In this document: positions 30,710 through 43,173 of the stretch, piece after piece
Layout of the letters: each line of letters opens with the position of its first letter
Position numbering within the stretch: position 1 is the stretch's first letter
Assembly (NCBI GenBank): GCA_026707045.1
Contig: JAPOXO010000118.1
Span: 39,135 to 103,134, forward strand
Length of the DNA: 64,000 nt
Origin: Gammaproteobacteria bacterium
GTDB taxonomy: Bacteria; Pseudomonadota; Gammaproteobacteria; Pseudomonadales; Azotimanducaceae
Direction of reading: 5' to 3'
The notes under the pieces: generated by a model
Told to the model about the DNA's origin: nothing
Seen by the model: only the letters and a program-made list of their open reading frames with translations
Databases searched by the model: none
Program-made: the position numbers and the translations under genes

Positions 30710-31819
30710 ATGAAATTTAAGGTCGACCTGAAAGAACTAGGGGATGCTCTGGGATATGTATCTGACGTGTTGGAACGAAGATTTACGTATCCCATCCTCA
30801 CGAACGTCCTGATAGATGTAGACCGTGATGGCCAAGTGCGGTTGCGAGGGACGGACCACGACATGACCCTCATCGCAGTCTTGGAGGCGGAAGATGTTGT
30901 GGAACCTGGTGCGGTGACCATACCCGGACGAAGAAGTTTGGATGTTGTAAATTCCATCGGTGTACAAGGAAGCATTGCTGAAATTAGTACTGTTTCTTCG
31001 GGAGTATTGCTTAAAGTTGGACGTTCCGATTTCTTGCTGGCAACCATGCCCGTGGACGACTTTCCCCCTGCGACCAACATTGTCGATCCAGTCCGAATAA
31101 CCTTGACAGTGGACGACTTTATGGTATTGTTAAGAGCCGCCACATCGTCTATGGCTCAAAACAATGTGCGGAGACAGCTAAACGGCACGTTGCTAGAATT
31201 GACCTCGACACACATTCGAACAGTAGCGACCGACGGCATGATGATGTGTGTTTGCACCAACACTGCGATTCAAGGCGACTCGGATTCGGTCATTCAGGTT
31301 ATTGTTCCGCGCAAGGCAGTTCTGGAGCTCGTTCGAGGATTTGGCAGCGAATCGGGATCCGTAACCTTGTCGATCGGCTCCAACGCCATCAGTGTGGAAG
31401 GTGAGCGACGCGCGTTGACCACCAACTATGTGGACTCCAAGTTCCCACCATATCAGCCGGCCATTCCACAGCCCAGCGAGGCTGTTTTGAAGTGCAGTCG
31501 CGAAGCACTCGAGAGGGCGATAAGACAAGCCGCCACGCTTTCAGACGAAGGGCACAAAGTTTATTTCAACGTGGAAAGGGACACCATGAAGGTTTCTGCG
31601 AGCACCGAAGTCGGAGATCGAGCCGATGTGGTGATTCCCGTTGACTATGGCGAGAACAGCACAAATGTGATATTCCGTCACGACCGCATTCGAAACATGC
31701 TGGCATCACTAGACTGCGAAGTGGTTTCGTTCCACATTCGAAACCCCACAGAATCTGTACGAGTCGATTCGGAGGAGCAAGAAAACGTCCTCTTTGTTGT
31801 GTCTCCCATTCGCGGGTGA
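30710..31819 (+). CDS. dnaN: DNA polymerase III beta subunit (sliding clamp)
   Basis: 369 residues, three repeated clamp domains. The start MKFKVDLKELGDALGYVSDVL and the end VLFVVSPIRG (the family usually ends near MPMRL) are typical. A GGGAGAG ribosome binding site precedes the ATG. It lies 30 bases after dnaA and overlaps recF by four bases. Confidence 0.96.
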   Translation: MKFKVDLKELGDALGYVSDVLERRFTYPILTNVLIDVDRDGQVRLRGTDHDMTLIAVLEAEDVVEPGAVTIPGRRSLDVVNSIGVQGSIAEISTVSSGVLLKVGRSDFLLATMPVDDFPPATNIVDPVRITLTVDDFMVLLRAATSSMAQNNVRRQLNGTLLELTSTHIRTVATDGMMMCVCTNTAIQGDSDSVIQVIVPRKAVLELVRGFGSESGSVTLSIGSNAISVEGERRALTTNYVDSKFPPYQPAIPQPSEAVLKCSREALERAIRQAATLSDEGHKVYFNVERDTMKVSASTEVGDRADVVIPVDYGENSTNVIFRHDRIRNMLASLDCEVVSFHIRNPTESVRVDSEEQENVLFVVSPIRG

Positions 31820-32913
31820 TCGTTGATCGGCTAGAAATTCGCAACGTTCGGAATGTAGCACTAGCCAAGCTACAGCTTGACTCTGGAATAACGTTTGTTA
31901 CGGGACCCAACGGAGCGGGCAAAACTACTCTCCTAGAGTGTCTTCATTTGCTTGCGAGAGGAAGATCGTTTCGCTCAGGTGCGCTGAACGCTCTGATCAC
32001 ATTCGGCGAGCAGGAATTGCTCGTTTCCGCCGAAGGCTCGCATCTCGACACTCCTCTTCGAATTGGGTTGCAGAAGAGCCGAGCCGCCAAGGTTCGAATG
32101 AGGCTGAATCAAGCGGACGTTCGACAAGTATCCCAGATCGCGGCAATAGTGCCTTTGCAGATAATGCTTCCGGACACGGCAGACTTGGTTTTTGGGCCAC
32201 CCGCCCGACGGCGATTGTGGCTGGACTGGTTGATATTTCATACCGATAACAGTTACCTTCAAGAGCTTCGTTCGTTTCAACGAGCGCTCCGTCAACGAAA
32301 TGCAGCCTTGCGACGCAGATCTGCGGATATTCGTAGCTGGACAGCACAACTTGCGCAGCATGCGGAGGAGGTGTCGCGCATGCGACAGGCGACATTGGCG
32401 GAGTTGCATGAGACCTTCGATAAAGTTCTTACCGAGATGGTGCCTAACATGCGAATTTCCCTAGATTATGACCGAGGATGGCAGGAAGAAAATCTCTCGG
32501 ACGGACTTGCAAGAGACAGCCGAGTTGAGTTAAAATACGGGGTGACCAGATTGGGTCCTCATCGTTCTGATGTTCGCGTTCGAGCACTCGATTTCGACAG
32601 TGGAAACGATGCCGGCCCAGCAGCTAGAGTTCTCTCTCGCGGGCAGGGCAAGGCGGTGGCGTGTGCCATGAAACTTGCCCAGGTCAGATACTTGAATGCA
32701 CGGTCGATTCAGTCGGTTGTGCTTCTAGATGATGTTGCTTCTGAATTCGACGACGAGTATGGTCGGAAATTCTTTGGAGCACTTCATCGGACAGAGGCTC
32801 AGAGCATCGCAACGACAACACAGGAAAGTGATATAATAAGGCTGTGGTCTAGTGTTGCAGGCACCACGCCCACGCTGGTAAAGATCCGCAACGGCACGAT
32901 CGCACAGTCCTAA
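31816..32913 (+). CDS. recF: DNA replication and repair protein RecF
   Basis: 365-residue SMC-like ATPase. Walker A GPNGAGKT is at 30-37, the signature motif is LSRGQGKAV and Walker B is VVLLDDVASEFDD. It loads RecA at gapped DNA together with RecOR. The start is a GTG at 31816 overlapping the dnaN stop (GTGA), so the two are translationally coupled. Confidence 0.95.
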   Translation: MIVDRLEIRNVRNVALAKLQLDSGITFVTGPNGAGKTTLLECLHLLARGRSFRSGALNALITFGEQELLVSAEGSHLDTPLRIGLQKSRAAKVRMRLNQADVRQVSQIAAIVPLQIMLPDTADLVFGPPARRRLWLDWLIFHTDNSYLQELRSFQRALRQRNAALRRRSADIRSWTAQLAQHAEEVSRMRQATLAELHETFDKVLTEMVPNMRISLDYDRGWQEENLSDGLARDSRVELKYGVTRLGPHRSDVRVRALDFDSGNDAGPAARVLSRGQGKAVACAMKLAQVRYLNARSIQSVVLLDDVASEFDDEYGRKFFGALHRTEAQSIATTTQESDIIRLWSSVAGTTPTLVKIRNGTIAQS

Positions 32914-32920
32914 GTTTCTT

Positions 32921-32944
32921 CCGATGTTCCACGTGGAACATCGG
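32921..32944. promoter_or_regulatory. parS: parS centromere-like site
   Basis: The core TGTTCCACGTGGAACA (32925-32940) is a perfect 16-bp palindrome matching the proteobacterial form of parS. The inverted repeat extends perfectly to 24 bp. It lies in the 86-bp gap between recF and gyrB, close to oriC, as expected for ParB loading sites. Confidence 0.92.
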
Positions 32945-32984
32945 TCCGGAACCTCGGTCAACACAGAGGTTCACGCCACATTGA

Positions 32985-36154
<3,170 letters not shown>

Positions 36155-36157
36155 GTT

Positions 36158-37627
36158 CTATCTACGCCAGTACCTCGGCGCAAAAAGGACCAATACCGTG
36201 AATATCTCCAGCCGGCCCAGAATCATTGCAAACGAAAGGATCCATTTTTCTGCGATGGAAAGTGATTGATATCCGGACGAGACATCTCCCAGCCCCGGGC
36301 CCAAATTATTTAGACACGCTGCAACCGCGGAGAATGCGGACCTGAAGTCCAAGTCTCCCACTATCAACATTGCGCTCAGCAGAACAACAAAGCTCGCGGC
36401 GTAAAGGGCGAGGAAACCCCATGCAGTTTCCAGCACTCGATCCGGTATTTGCCTGCCGTCCACCACAACGTTGAATATTGCACCCGGTTGAATGAGTCTT
36501 CGAATTTCTCGAATTCCCTGTCGCGCAAGCAACAGAACTCGATAAACCTTGATTCCTCCTGCTGTAGATCCTGTACACCCCCCGACAAAACTTGCAAACA
36601 CCATGAGTATGGGGCAAACAAGCGGCCAGGTTTCATAATTGGCCGTGGTGTACCCAGTGGTGGTTGCAAAAGAAACGGCTTGAAAGATACCGTGCCGCAA
36701 TGTGGAAGAAACTGTGCCTTCTGTAATAGTGAGAATGAGGGTTACCAATACAGTGACTAGTATTACGACTCCAAAATACAAGCGCACTTCACTGTCACGT
36801 GCATAGGATCGCGTGGCATGAAGAATCCAATGCCCGTCCTTCCTTCCGTGAAATGCGATGTAGTGGACTAGGAAATTAATACCCGAAATGAGCATGAATG
36901 CGACCGCCACAGATTCAATTGCCGCACTGTTGAAAAAACCGATGCTTTGATCATGCGTGGAGAAGCCACCTATTGATACTGTGGTAAGAGAATGACTTAT
37001 TGCGTCAAATGCGGGCATTCCAGCTAGAAAATAGGCTATGGCGCAGGCAACGGTCAATCCAACATAGATCATCCAAAGCGTTTTGGCGGTTTCTTTCACC
37101 CTTAGCGGAAGTGAGTGCTCTCGTTCGGAACCAGGCGCTTCAGCCTTGTAGAGCTGGACGCCTCCCACACCGAGAAGCGGAAGGATTGCCACCGCCAGCA
37201 CGATGATTCCCATGCCACCGACCCATTGCAACGACTGCCGATAAATCAATACAGACTTTGGCAGATGGTCGAGTCCTGAGACGATAGTGGCTCCCGTTGT
37301 TGTAATTCCCGAAGAGGACTCGAAAACAGCATCAGTAAACGAAGGGGCGACACCCGGAATGATGCTCAATGGCACACTTCCAACTAGGATGACGGTGACA
37401 TAGCATAGGCCCACAACTAAGAAAGCATCCCGTGACCGCAACTCTTGGCTCGTGTCACGCAACAACCAAAAGACCAGCCCAATTGCAACGGCACCAAGGA
37501 AGCAGCCGAGAAACGGTACGACAGTTGCTTCTTGGAATGCCAATGCGGTGACAAGTCCACATAAGAATGTCGCGCTCGAAATGATCAGCAACGCACCGAG
37601 AATGCCCAGAACAGCTCGAATATGCAT
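36158..37627 (-). CDS. trkH: Trk potassium uptake system, membrane subunit
   Basis: 489-residue polytopic membrane protein with the four pore-loop repeats of the TrkH/KtrB family. Selectivity-filter-like segments are SSGITTTGATIV, TVSIGGFSTHD, ATTTGYTTANY and NNLGPGLGDVS. It imports K+ with TrkA as the cytoplasmic gating ring. The ATG at 37627 overlaps the trkA stop in a TGATG junction; a TTG one codon upstream is less likely. Confidence 0.94.
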   Translation of the reverse strand: MHIRAVLGILGALLIISSATFLCGLVTALAFQEATVVPFLGCFLGAVAIGLVFWLLRDTSQELRSRDAFLVVGLCYVTVILVGSVPLSIIPGVAPSFTDAVFESSSGITTTGATIVSGLDHLPKSVLIYRQSLQWVGGMGIIVLAVAILPLLGVGGVQLYKAEAPGSEREHSLPLRVKETAKTLWMIYVGLTVACAIAYFLAGMPAFDAISHSLTTVSIGGFSTHDQSIGFFNSAAIESVAVAFMLISGINFLVHYIAFHGRKDGHWILHATRSYARDSEVRLYFGVVILVTVLVTLILTITEGTVSSTLRHGIFQAVSFATTTGYTTANYETWPLVCPILMVFASFVGGCTGSTAGGIKVYRVLLLARQGIREIRRLIQPGAIFNVVVDGRQIPDRVLETAWGFLALYAASFVVLLSAMLIVGDLDFRSAFSAVAACLNNLGPGLGDVSSGYQSLSIAEKWILSFAMILGRLEIFTVLVLFAPRYWRR

Positions 37628-39003
37628 CAAATGAAGTGAAACTGACTGATTCGGAAAGGTTTAAGCGCTTCGGGAACGTGCCCGCTGTCCGCAACGAAGA
37701 CCACGACTTGGTCTTTGTGCTCGAGACGCGGGTCTGTATCTAAATCCAGTACGGTATCGTCGCGGACAACAGCAGCGAATTTGGCATCTTTAGGTAGCCG
37801 GACTTGACTGAGACGCTTGCCAGTAACCTTGTTTTCTCCCGCTTCACCTTCAATTTCAGTCTCAAAAATTTCTCCGTTGCCAATTCTAAGGCGGTGCGCC
37901 GACTTTACGTTTTGTTCGCGAACATAAGTGAGGATCGAACTTACGGTGCTGCGCTGCGGCGAAATGCCAGCATCTATGGTAGTTTCAGGAATCAGGCGAA
38001 GATAGGAATCTTGGCTAAGAAGCGCAACCGTCCTTCGTGCGCCCTGCTGTTTTGCTAGCAAGCACGACATCACGTTGATTTCATCATCGTTGGTAACGGC
38101 ACAGAAGAGATCGGTATCGCTTACTTCGCACTCATGCAATTTGGTTTCGTCTGTTGCATCTCCTGGGTGGACAACGCCATCGCCAAGCTCCTCTGCCACA
38201 GATTCCGCCCGTTCTGCTGAATATTCAATAAGTCGAACGACATGCGAATTGAGCAGTTCCTTTGCCAACGCCGTACCAATTCGGCCGCCGCCCGCGATGC
38301 ATACCTTGCTGAAAGTTGCTGACGGTCCGGTACACACCTGCAACGCTTCGTCAATACGATCGCTTGGTGCAAACGTGAAGAGCTCGTCCCCAGGCTTAAT
38401 GATGTTGTTTGGTTTAGTAAGTGCCTCGTGTCCTCGAAATGCTGTTAGGAAACGAACATTTGGCATCGGGCGAAAGTCAAAGAGTTCTGAAACCAACAAA
38501 TCTGTAGGTTTCGTGTCGGGAACAGCCTTGAAGCTGGCACAGCCTACGTGTCCATTTGCGAAACTCAATACCTGAAGTGCATTTTTATGAAGCAGCAATT
38601 GCTTGATTTGGTTTGTGACTTCGGTTTCGGGATTGATGATATGAATCGAATTTAGATATTCGTCCCGAAAAGGATTGTCACCCTCTTGGTAGTCGATCGC
38701 ACGGATTCTCGCCACGATTTTCTGCGTGCTGAACATCGACTTTGCGACTTGGCTTGCAACGATATTGGTTTCGTCCACTCCGGTGACTGCGATGAGCATG
38801 TCGGCAATATCGATCTTCGCATCCCTGAGAACCAGCGGAAGTGCCGCATTGCCAGTGATTGACAACGCGCCTTCCATCCTACGTGCCAATCCATCGACTC
38901 TCTCTTTGTTCGTATCAACAATTGACAGAGTGTTCGAACCGTCATTGAGTAGCTCAGCGAGCGTACTGCCGACTTGGCCGGCTCCTAAAATGACGACGTG
39001 CAT
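37627..39003 (-). CDS. trkA: Trk potassium uptake system, NAD-binding subunit
   Basis: 458 residues containing two RCK units in tandem. Each has a Rossmann NAD-binding part (MHVVILGAGQVGSTLAE at the start, CIAGGGRIGTALAKEL near 235) followed by a regulatory RCK_C part. It forms the peripheral ring that gates TrkH in response to nucleotides. It sits 3 bases after rsmB, in the classical def-fmt-rsmB-trkA order with trkH added. Confidence 0.96.
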   Translation of the reverse strand: MHVVILGAGQVGSTLAELLNDGSNTLSIVDTNKERVDGLARRMEGALSITGNAALPLVLRDAKIDIADMLIAVTGVDETNIVASQVAKSMFSTQKIVARIRAIDYQEGDNPFRDEYLNSIHIINPETEVTNQIKQLLLHKNALQVLSFANGHVGCASFKAVPDTKPTDLLVSELFDFRPMPNVRFLTAFRGHEALTKPNNIIKPGDELFTFAPSDRIDEALQVCTGPSATFSKVCIAGGGRIGTALAKELLNSHVVRLIEYSAERAESVAEELGDGVVHPGDATDETKLHECEVSDTDLFCAVTNDDEINVMSCLLAKQQGARRTVALLSQDSYLRLIPETTIDAGISPQRSTVSSILTYVREQNVKSAHRLRIGNGEIFETEIEGEAGENKVTGKRLSQVRLPKDAKFAAVVRDDTVLDLDTDPRLEHKDQVVVFVADSGHVPEALKPFRISQFHFI

Positions 39004-39006
39004 GCC

Positions 39007-40290
39007 TTATTTCTCCGACTTGTGCAGACATGAAAAGTAGAATCCGTCGCCGCCATCGATGGCAGGCAAAATCTGTTGGCCAAATGACGTTGAGAGGCCT
39101 TGAACCAACTGTACAGACTCGACTTGAGCATCTGGATTTTCCTCGATGAATTGATTGATAACGGCATCGTTTTCCTCCGGAAGGAGCGAACAGGTGCAAT
39201 ACACTAGGCGACCAGCGGGCGCAAGAGCTTTCCAAGTGGACGTGAGAAGCTGTAATTGCAGATCCACAAGTTCGGAAATCTGGTCAAGGGTACGAGTTGC
39301 TTTAATATCGGGATGCCTGCGGATAGTTCCGGTGCCACTGCAGGGCACATCCAGCAAGATACGTTGGTAGGGTGTGCCGTCCCACCAGTCAGTGTTTCGA
39401 AGATCTCCATTTCGAATCTCAAATCCCCAGTTCAACTGGCTATTTGATGCATTGTTCCACGTGGAACATTGTTCCTTGATGTCGAACGAATCCACTTTGC
39501 ATTCTGGGTAGAGATCGTGGATTTGAGAAGTCTTGATGCCCGGCGCGGCGCATCCGTCCAAGATTCGATCACCAGGCTGAGGATTGAGCAGTGGAACCGC
39601 CATCTGCGAGGACAGGTCTTGAACCACGAAGAAGCCTTCTTGGAAACCCGGTAAGCTCGTCATAGATCTGGAACGATCAACAATGACTGCATTAGCGATG
39701 TCAGGTCGGCAAAAACTGATCCCGGCAATTTCAAGAGCGTTACAAAACGCCCCTACAGAGATTTTACTAGAGTTAACCCTAACTGTCAATGGCGCACGGC
39801 TGTTAAGGGCATCGATTAGAGAAAGTCTTTCGTCGAAATAGTGTAGTTCAATGTGGTCAATCAACCAATCTGGTAGTTCATGTATCGCTTCGCGTGAGTC
39901 AAGTTTCTCTTCTTGCCTGTACCGCCGCAGTGACGCGTTGACCAGTCCGCTGGCCGAGGATTTTCCCAATTTTCTTGTTGCATCTACCGCCATTGAAACA
40001 GCGGCATGCGTTGGTGTTCGTGAGTGTTCAATTTGTGCGGCTGCAACCAGCAGCACGCACCAGACTTCCAGATCCAATCGGCTTGTTGGCCGATCGACAA
40101 TGGTTTGAAGCCGTTCCGATATTGAAAAATAATGGCGCATTGATTCATAGCAAATATGAGAAATCTTTGGGTACACATCCGTGTTCCGATACCGCGCCAA
40201 AGCCGATTCCAGCGTAGCGCCTCGAAACACCTTCATTAACACTCGCGCAGATAATGCGCCCACGTTGAAACTACTCAAATGACGTACCAT
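39007..40290 (-). CDS. rsmB: 16S rRNA (cytosine967-C5)-methyltransferase
   Basis: 427 residues. An N-terminal NusB-like RNA-binding domain (about 1-135) is followed by a SAM-dependent methyltransferase with DGCAAPGIKT, the catalytic motif DVPCSGTGTIRRHPD and the second Cys in VYCTCSLLPEEN. The ATG at 40290 gives MVRHLSSFNVGALSARVL, matching the family start, and overlaps fmt by 20 bases; upstream in-frame starts would add eight residues. A perfect parS sequence (39453-39468) is part of the coding sequence, where it encodes CSTWN and flanking residues. Confidence 0.94.
   Translation of the reverse strand: MVRHLSSFNVGALSARVLMKVFRGATLESALARYRNTDVYPKISHICYESMRHYFSISERLQTIVDRPTSRLDLEVWCVLLVAAAQIEHSRTPTHAAVSMAVDATRKLGKSSASGLVNASLRRYRQEEKLDSREAIHELPDWLIDHIELHYFDERLSLIDALNSRAPLTVRVNSSKISVGAFCNALEIAGISFCRPDIANAVIVDRSRSMTSLPGFQEGFFVVQDLSSQMAVPLLNPQPGDRILDGCAAPGIKTSQIHDLYPECKVDSFDIKEQCSTWNNASNSQLNWGFEIRNGDLRNTDWWDGTPYQRILLDVPCSGTGTIRRHPDIKATRTLDQISELVDLQLQLLTSTWKALAPAGRLVYCTCSLLPEENDAVINQFIEENPDAQVESVQLVQGLSTSFGQQILPAIDGGDGFYFSCLHKSEK
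39453..39468. promoter_or_regulatory. parS: Second parS site, inside rsmB
   Basis: TGTTCCACGTGGAACA, identical to the 16-bp core between recF and gyrB, about 6.5 kb further right. The palindrome lies wholly within the rsmB reading frame between the NusB-like domain and the methyltransferase motifs. A 16-bp identity by chance is very unlikely in 64 kb. The extended arms seen at the first site are not conserved here. Confidence 0.9.
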
Positions 40291-41194
40291 CCGAAAAGAC
40301 ATTGGCGTATCCATTCAGTGCCGATGAGATGGACATTGGAGTACCTCGTCCTCGATTGAGCTGCACAGTTTCCAGTGCAAGCCCACCGGTTCCACAACCT
40401 ATCACGACGCTCTTGTTTTCGCATTCGGCGATTCCCGGTTTGTACTTGCCCTCGACAGGCGATGCCTCAAGAATGCGGATTCGAATGTCGTCGCACATTG
40501 TGTAAGCCGCAGAGCGTCCAACAAAGGCTCGAATCTGTCTTTCGATTTTCGTCGCATCTTGAAACCAGTCAATTCGAGCATCTTGGGCTTTCAAAGAGGG
40601 CGCGTAGGTAACCAAGGAGGTGTCTTGTGGTGTGGGTTCCGATAGCTCTCCCTTCTCGAATTGCTCAAGGACTAGATTCAGAGTGTGGCCTCCGAGAATC
40701 GCGAGAGATTGAGTCAATGATTCAGTCGTCTCGTTTCCTGTTAGGGGTAGCGAAGCTTTGCGAAATACTGGCCCAGCATCCAATTTTGGCTCAATCCGCA
40801 TTATCGACACTCCGGTTTCTTGATCCCCATGCAAAATCGCGTATTCGATAGGAGCAGCCCCACGCCATCGTGGTAGCAAAGAGGCGTGTACGTTTACGCA
40901 ACCTAATCGCGGAGCTTCGAGGACTGCGCGAGGCAAGATCAGCCCATAGGCGGCCACAATGAGGAGGTCCAATTCAAAAAATAGATGTTCTTGATTCTTC
41001 AGAACATGGGGAGTAGCAACTTCTAGTCGGCATTGCCTTGCCATTTTGTGAACAGGAGTAAGACTCGTCGACCGATTTCGACCGGATGCACGAGGAGGTT
41101 GACTAAAGACAATTTTTGGAGTTCTACCTGCTTGCATGACCGCATGAAGAACGGTAGCCGCAAATGGAGGGCTACCCGCAAATCCAATCTGCAT
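40271..41194 (-). CDS. fmt: Methionyl-tRNA formyltransferase
   Basis: 307 residues. The catalytic motif N101-x-H103 lies in NVHASLLPRWRGAAPI, with the Asp of GDQETGVSIM near 139. It formylates initiator Met-tRNA using 10-formyl-THF. The C-terminal OB-like domain is present. It is 11 bases downstream of def and overlaps rsmB. Confidence 0.96.
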   Translation of the reverse strand: MQIGFAGSPPFAATVLHAVMQAGRTPKIVFSQPPRASGRNRSTSLTPVHKMARQCRLEVATPHVLKNQEHLFFELDLLIVAAYGLILPRAVLEAPRLGCVNVHASLLPRWRGAAPIEYAILHGDQETGVSIMRIEPKLDAGPVFRKASLPLTGNETTESLTQSLAILGGHTLNLVLEQFEKGELSEPTPQDTSLVTYAPSLKAQDARIDWFQDATKIERQIRAFVGRSAAYTMCDDIRIRILEASPVEGKYKPGIAECENKSVVIGCGTGGLALETVQLNRGRGTPMSISSALNGYANVFSDGTSFE

Positions 41195-41205
41195 ACTTTC
41201 GTCGA

Positions 41206-41706
41206 CTAAGCCGCCTTCGCCTTCAAGAGTTTCTTGCGGATTCTCGAACGTTTAATGCGGGATAGGTAGTCGACGAACACCTTCCCTCTCAAATGGTCGA
41301 TTTCGTGCTGAACACACACGGAATCTAGCCCCTCCAAGTCCCGAGTGAACTGCTCGCCGTTTCGGTTCAACGCGGTTACTTGGATGGATTCCGCCCTTTC
41401 AACGTCTTCGTAGAATCCAGGAACGGATAGACATCCTTCCTCCGTCGTTTGTGATCCCATACTCGTTCCAATTTCTGGATTTATGTATACCTGAGGAGAG
41501 TTCTTCTCTTCCGAGGTGTCAATCACAATTACTTGCAGTGGACGGTCGACTTGAATCGCAGCCAACCCGATGCCGTTTGCCTCATACATCGTATGGACCA
41601 TGTCGTCAACCAGTTGTGCAATTTCAGGTGTAACCTCTTCCACGGGTTTTGCTGTTTTGCGAAGATTGGGGTGCGGGTAGACCAATATGGGCAATCGGCT
41701 TGCCAT
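41206..41706 (-). CDS. def: Peptide deformylase
   Basis: 166 residues. All three motifs are present: GIGLAA (45-50), EGCLSVP with metal ligand Cys92, and QHEIDH with His134 and His138 around the catalytic Glu135. It removes the N-formyl group from nascent proteins. The frame stays open far upstream, but [17 protein letters not shown] at 41706 is the family start. It is divergent from a PhyH-family gene. Confidence 0.96.
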   Translation of the reverse strand: MASRLPILVYPHPNLRKTAKPVEEVTPEIAQLVDDMVHTMYEANGIGLAAIQVDRPLQVIVIDTSEEKNSPQVYINPEIGTSMGSQTTEEGCLSVPGFYEDVERAESIQVTALNRNGEQFTRDLEGLDSVCVQHEIDHLRGKVFVDYLSRIKRSRIRKKLLKAKAA

Positions 41707-41974
41707 TCTTGAGGATGTCTCCAAAAGAAGCACTAGGGGGAAAATAGACCATAAATTATATGTAACTTCAATGATTGGATTATGGATAGGGGAACGTGGA
41801 TAGTAGAAATGTTTAAGGAAACAGTCGCTACTAGGCAACGATGGTCCACCTGTGTCGACATCTGACCAACCAGCAGGTGACAAGACTAGAGAATCTAGTA
41901 CCCTGAGACTATGCTGCCCATCGTCGTTGAGCCAGTCCATAGAATAGTTCCAATACATCGTCGTGCGGAAAGTC

Positions 41975-42757
41975 ATGGAAATTAACATTCCGAAGGTCGT
42001 ACAACGAGTCAACGAGCACGGATATGCAGTTGTCCCAGAATTCCTTGACTTGAAAGTGCTGAGCCGATTGCGTAGTGATCTCAAACCGATCTTTGATGCA
42101 ATAGGCAGTCGAGAGTCAGAGAAATTTGGACAGCAGACCTTGCATACTCACAATCTCTTGGCAAAGACAAGGGCTGTAGATGAACTGCTTTTGGATGACC
42201 GCCTGCTCAGTCTCATCGAGGAGATTCTGGGCCCCGACTTCCAGGTTTCGGGTGTTGCGGCAATGCGTCCAGGACCGGGAGATCGTAGACAGCACCTGCA
42301 TACAGACGACGGTCACTATCCCATTCCACGTCCGCACCCGCCTTTAATAGTCAACACCCTCATCGCTTTAGATCCGTTTACGGCACAGAATGGCGCTACT
42401 GAGGTAATACCCAAGAGCCATCGATTCAAGGAACGACTGAGCCAAGAGCCCGCTACCGTTACCGTGGAAATGCCTGCGGGAGGTCTCTTGCTCTGGGACG
42501 GAGCACTTTGGCATCGCGGTGGCGGCAATTCGACAAAAGACTCCTACCGAAGATCGATCAATGTAAATTTCAATTTGGCATGGCTCAAACAACGAGAAAA
42601 TCAGTTTGTTGGGGTTCCTCCAGAAGTTGTCGTTGCTATGCCCGAACGACTACAGGCGCTGATAGGCTACAAATTGACCAACTTTGGTTTGGGGTCAGTC
42701 GACTATCAGAATCCTATTGAAACGGTCAAACAGCGACTAAATGAACATGCCCTGTAA
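41975..42757 (+). CDS. Phytanoyl-CoA dioxygenase (PhyH) family protein
   Basis: 260 residues, second PhyH-type Fe(II)/2-oxoglutarate dioxygenase in the window and only distantly similar to the one at 7.5 kb. Iron ligands are His109 and Asp111 in [10 protein letters not shown], and probably His180 in [15 protein letters not shown], with Arg192/193 for 2-oxoglutarate. The loop [12 protein letters not shown] (about 139-150) is typical. The substrate is unknown. ATG 41975 is preferred to an in-frame GTG four codons upstream. Confidence 0.86.
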   Translation: MEINIPKVVQRVNEHGYAVVPEFLDLKVLSRLRSDLKPIFDAIGSRESEKFGQQTLHTHNLLAKTRAVDELLLDDRLLSLIEEILGPDFQVSGVAAMRPGPGDRRQHLHTDDGHYPIPRPHPPLIVNTLIALDPFTAQNGATEVIPKSHRFKERLSQEPATVTVEMPAGGLLLWDGALWHRGGGNSTKDSYRRSINVNFNLAWLKQRENQFVGVPPEVVVAMPERLQALIGYKLTNFGLGSVDYQNPIETVKQRLNEHAL

Positions 42758-43173
42758 ACTAATTTGGCCTTGCGGACGGCGGCGATCCAGCACAAGCGTT
42801 GTCCATACAAGCGGAGCCCACTGATTCAGATCGATCTGGAGTATGGCCTAAGCTCAGAGCGCTTCGATTCATTCTCGTAGGGATGCGGGCAGACGTTGCA
42901 CGAAAACTAAAGCTAATCCTGATTTCAGGCTTCACGGTATCGTAGACTTGGATAGGAAGTGTTGGTAGGGCGGGATAACAGGAAGCTTCCCGGTAGAGTG
43001 TCTTCACTTCCTAACGTCGAAAGACGCTCCCCATGGGTCCTGCGGTTAGTCTTGACACATGAAGGTGTCTTTGTTTAAAGCACATCCATTGTTTCAGGCG
43101 GGCCAGCTTCGAGTATACCGCTACAGTCGAAAAAGACGGTATTGCCTATTCAGCATGGCCTATAGCGGGATTG
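42758..43173. other. Intergenic stretch between PhyH gene and restriction endonuclease
   Basis: 416 bases lying between the 3' ends of two convergent genes. It contains a short palindrome CAGATCGATCTG near 42826 and a small hairpin GACAC/GTGTC at 43055-43070 followed by TTTGTTT, which may be a weak terminator. A minus-strand open frame (42759-43007) has no ribosome binding site and a composition unlike protein. I see no RNA gene and no transposon end. Confidence 0.45.

Noticed and set aside
42759..43007. Minus-strand open frame of 82 codons beyond the second PhyH gene
   Set aside because: Low-quality composition, no ribosome binding site, no domain; lies in the gap between two convergent genes.
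43052..43079. TTGACA with 16-base spacing to TTTAAA on the plus strand
   Set aside because: Looks like a promoter but no plus-strand gene follows; the restriction endonuclease gene is on the other strand and ends here.
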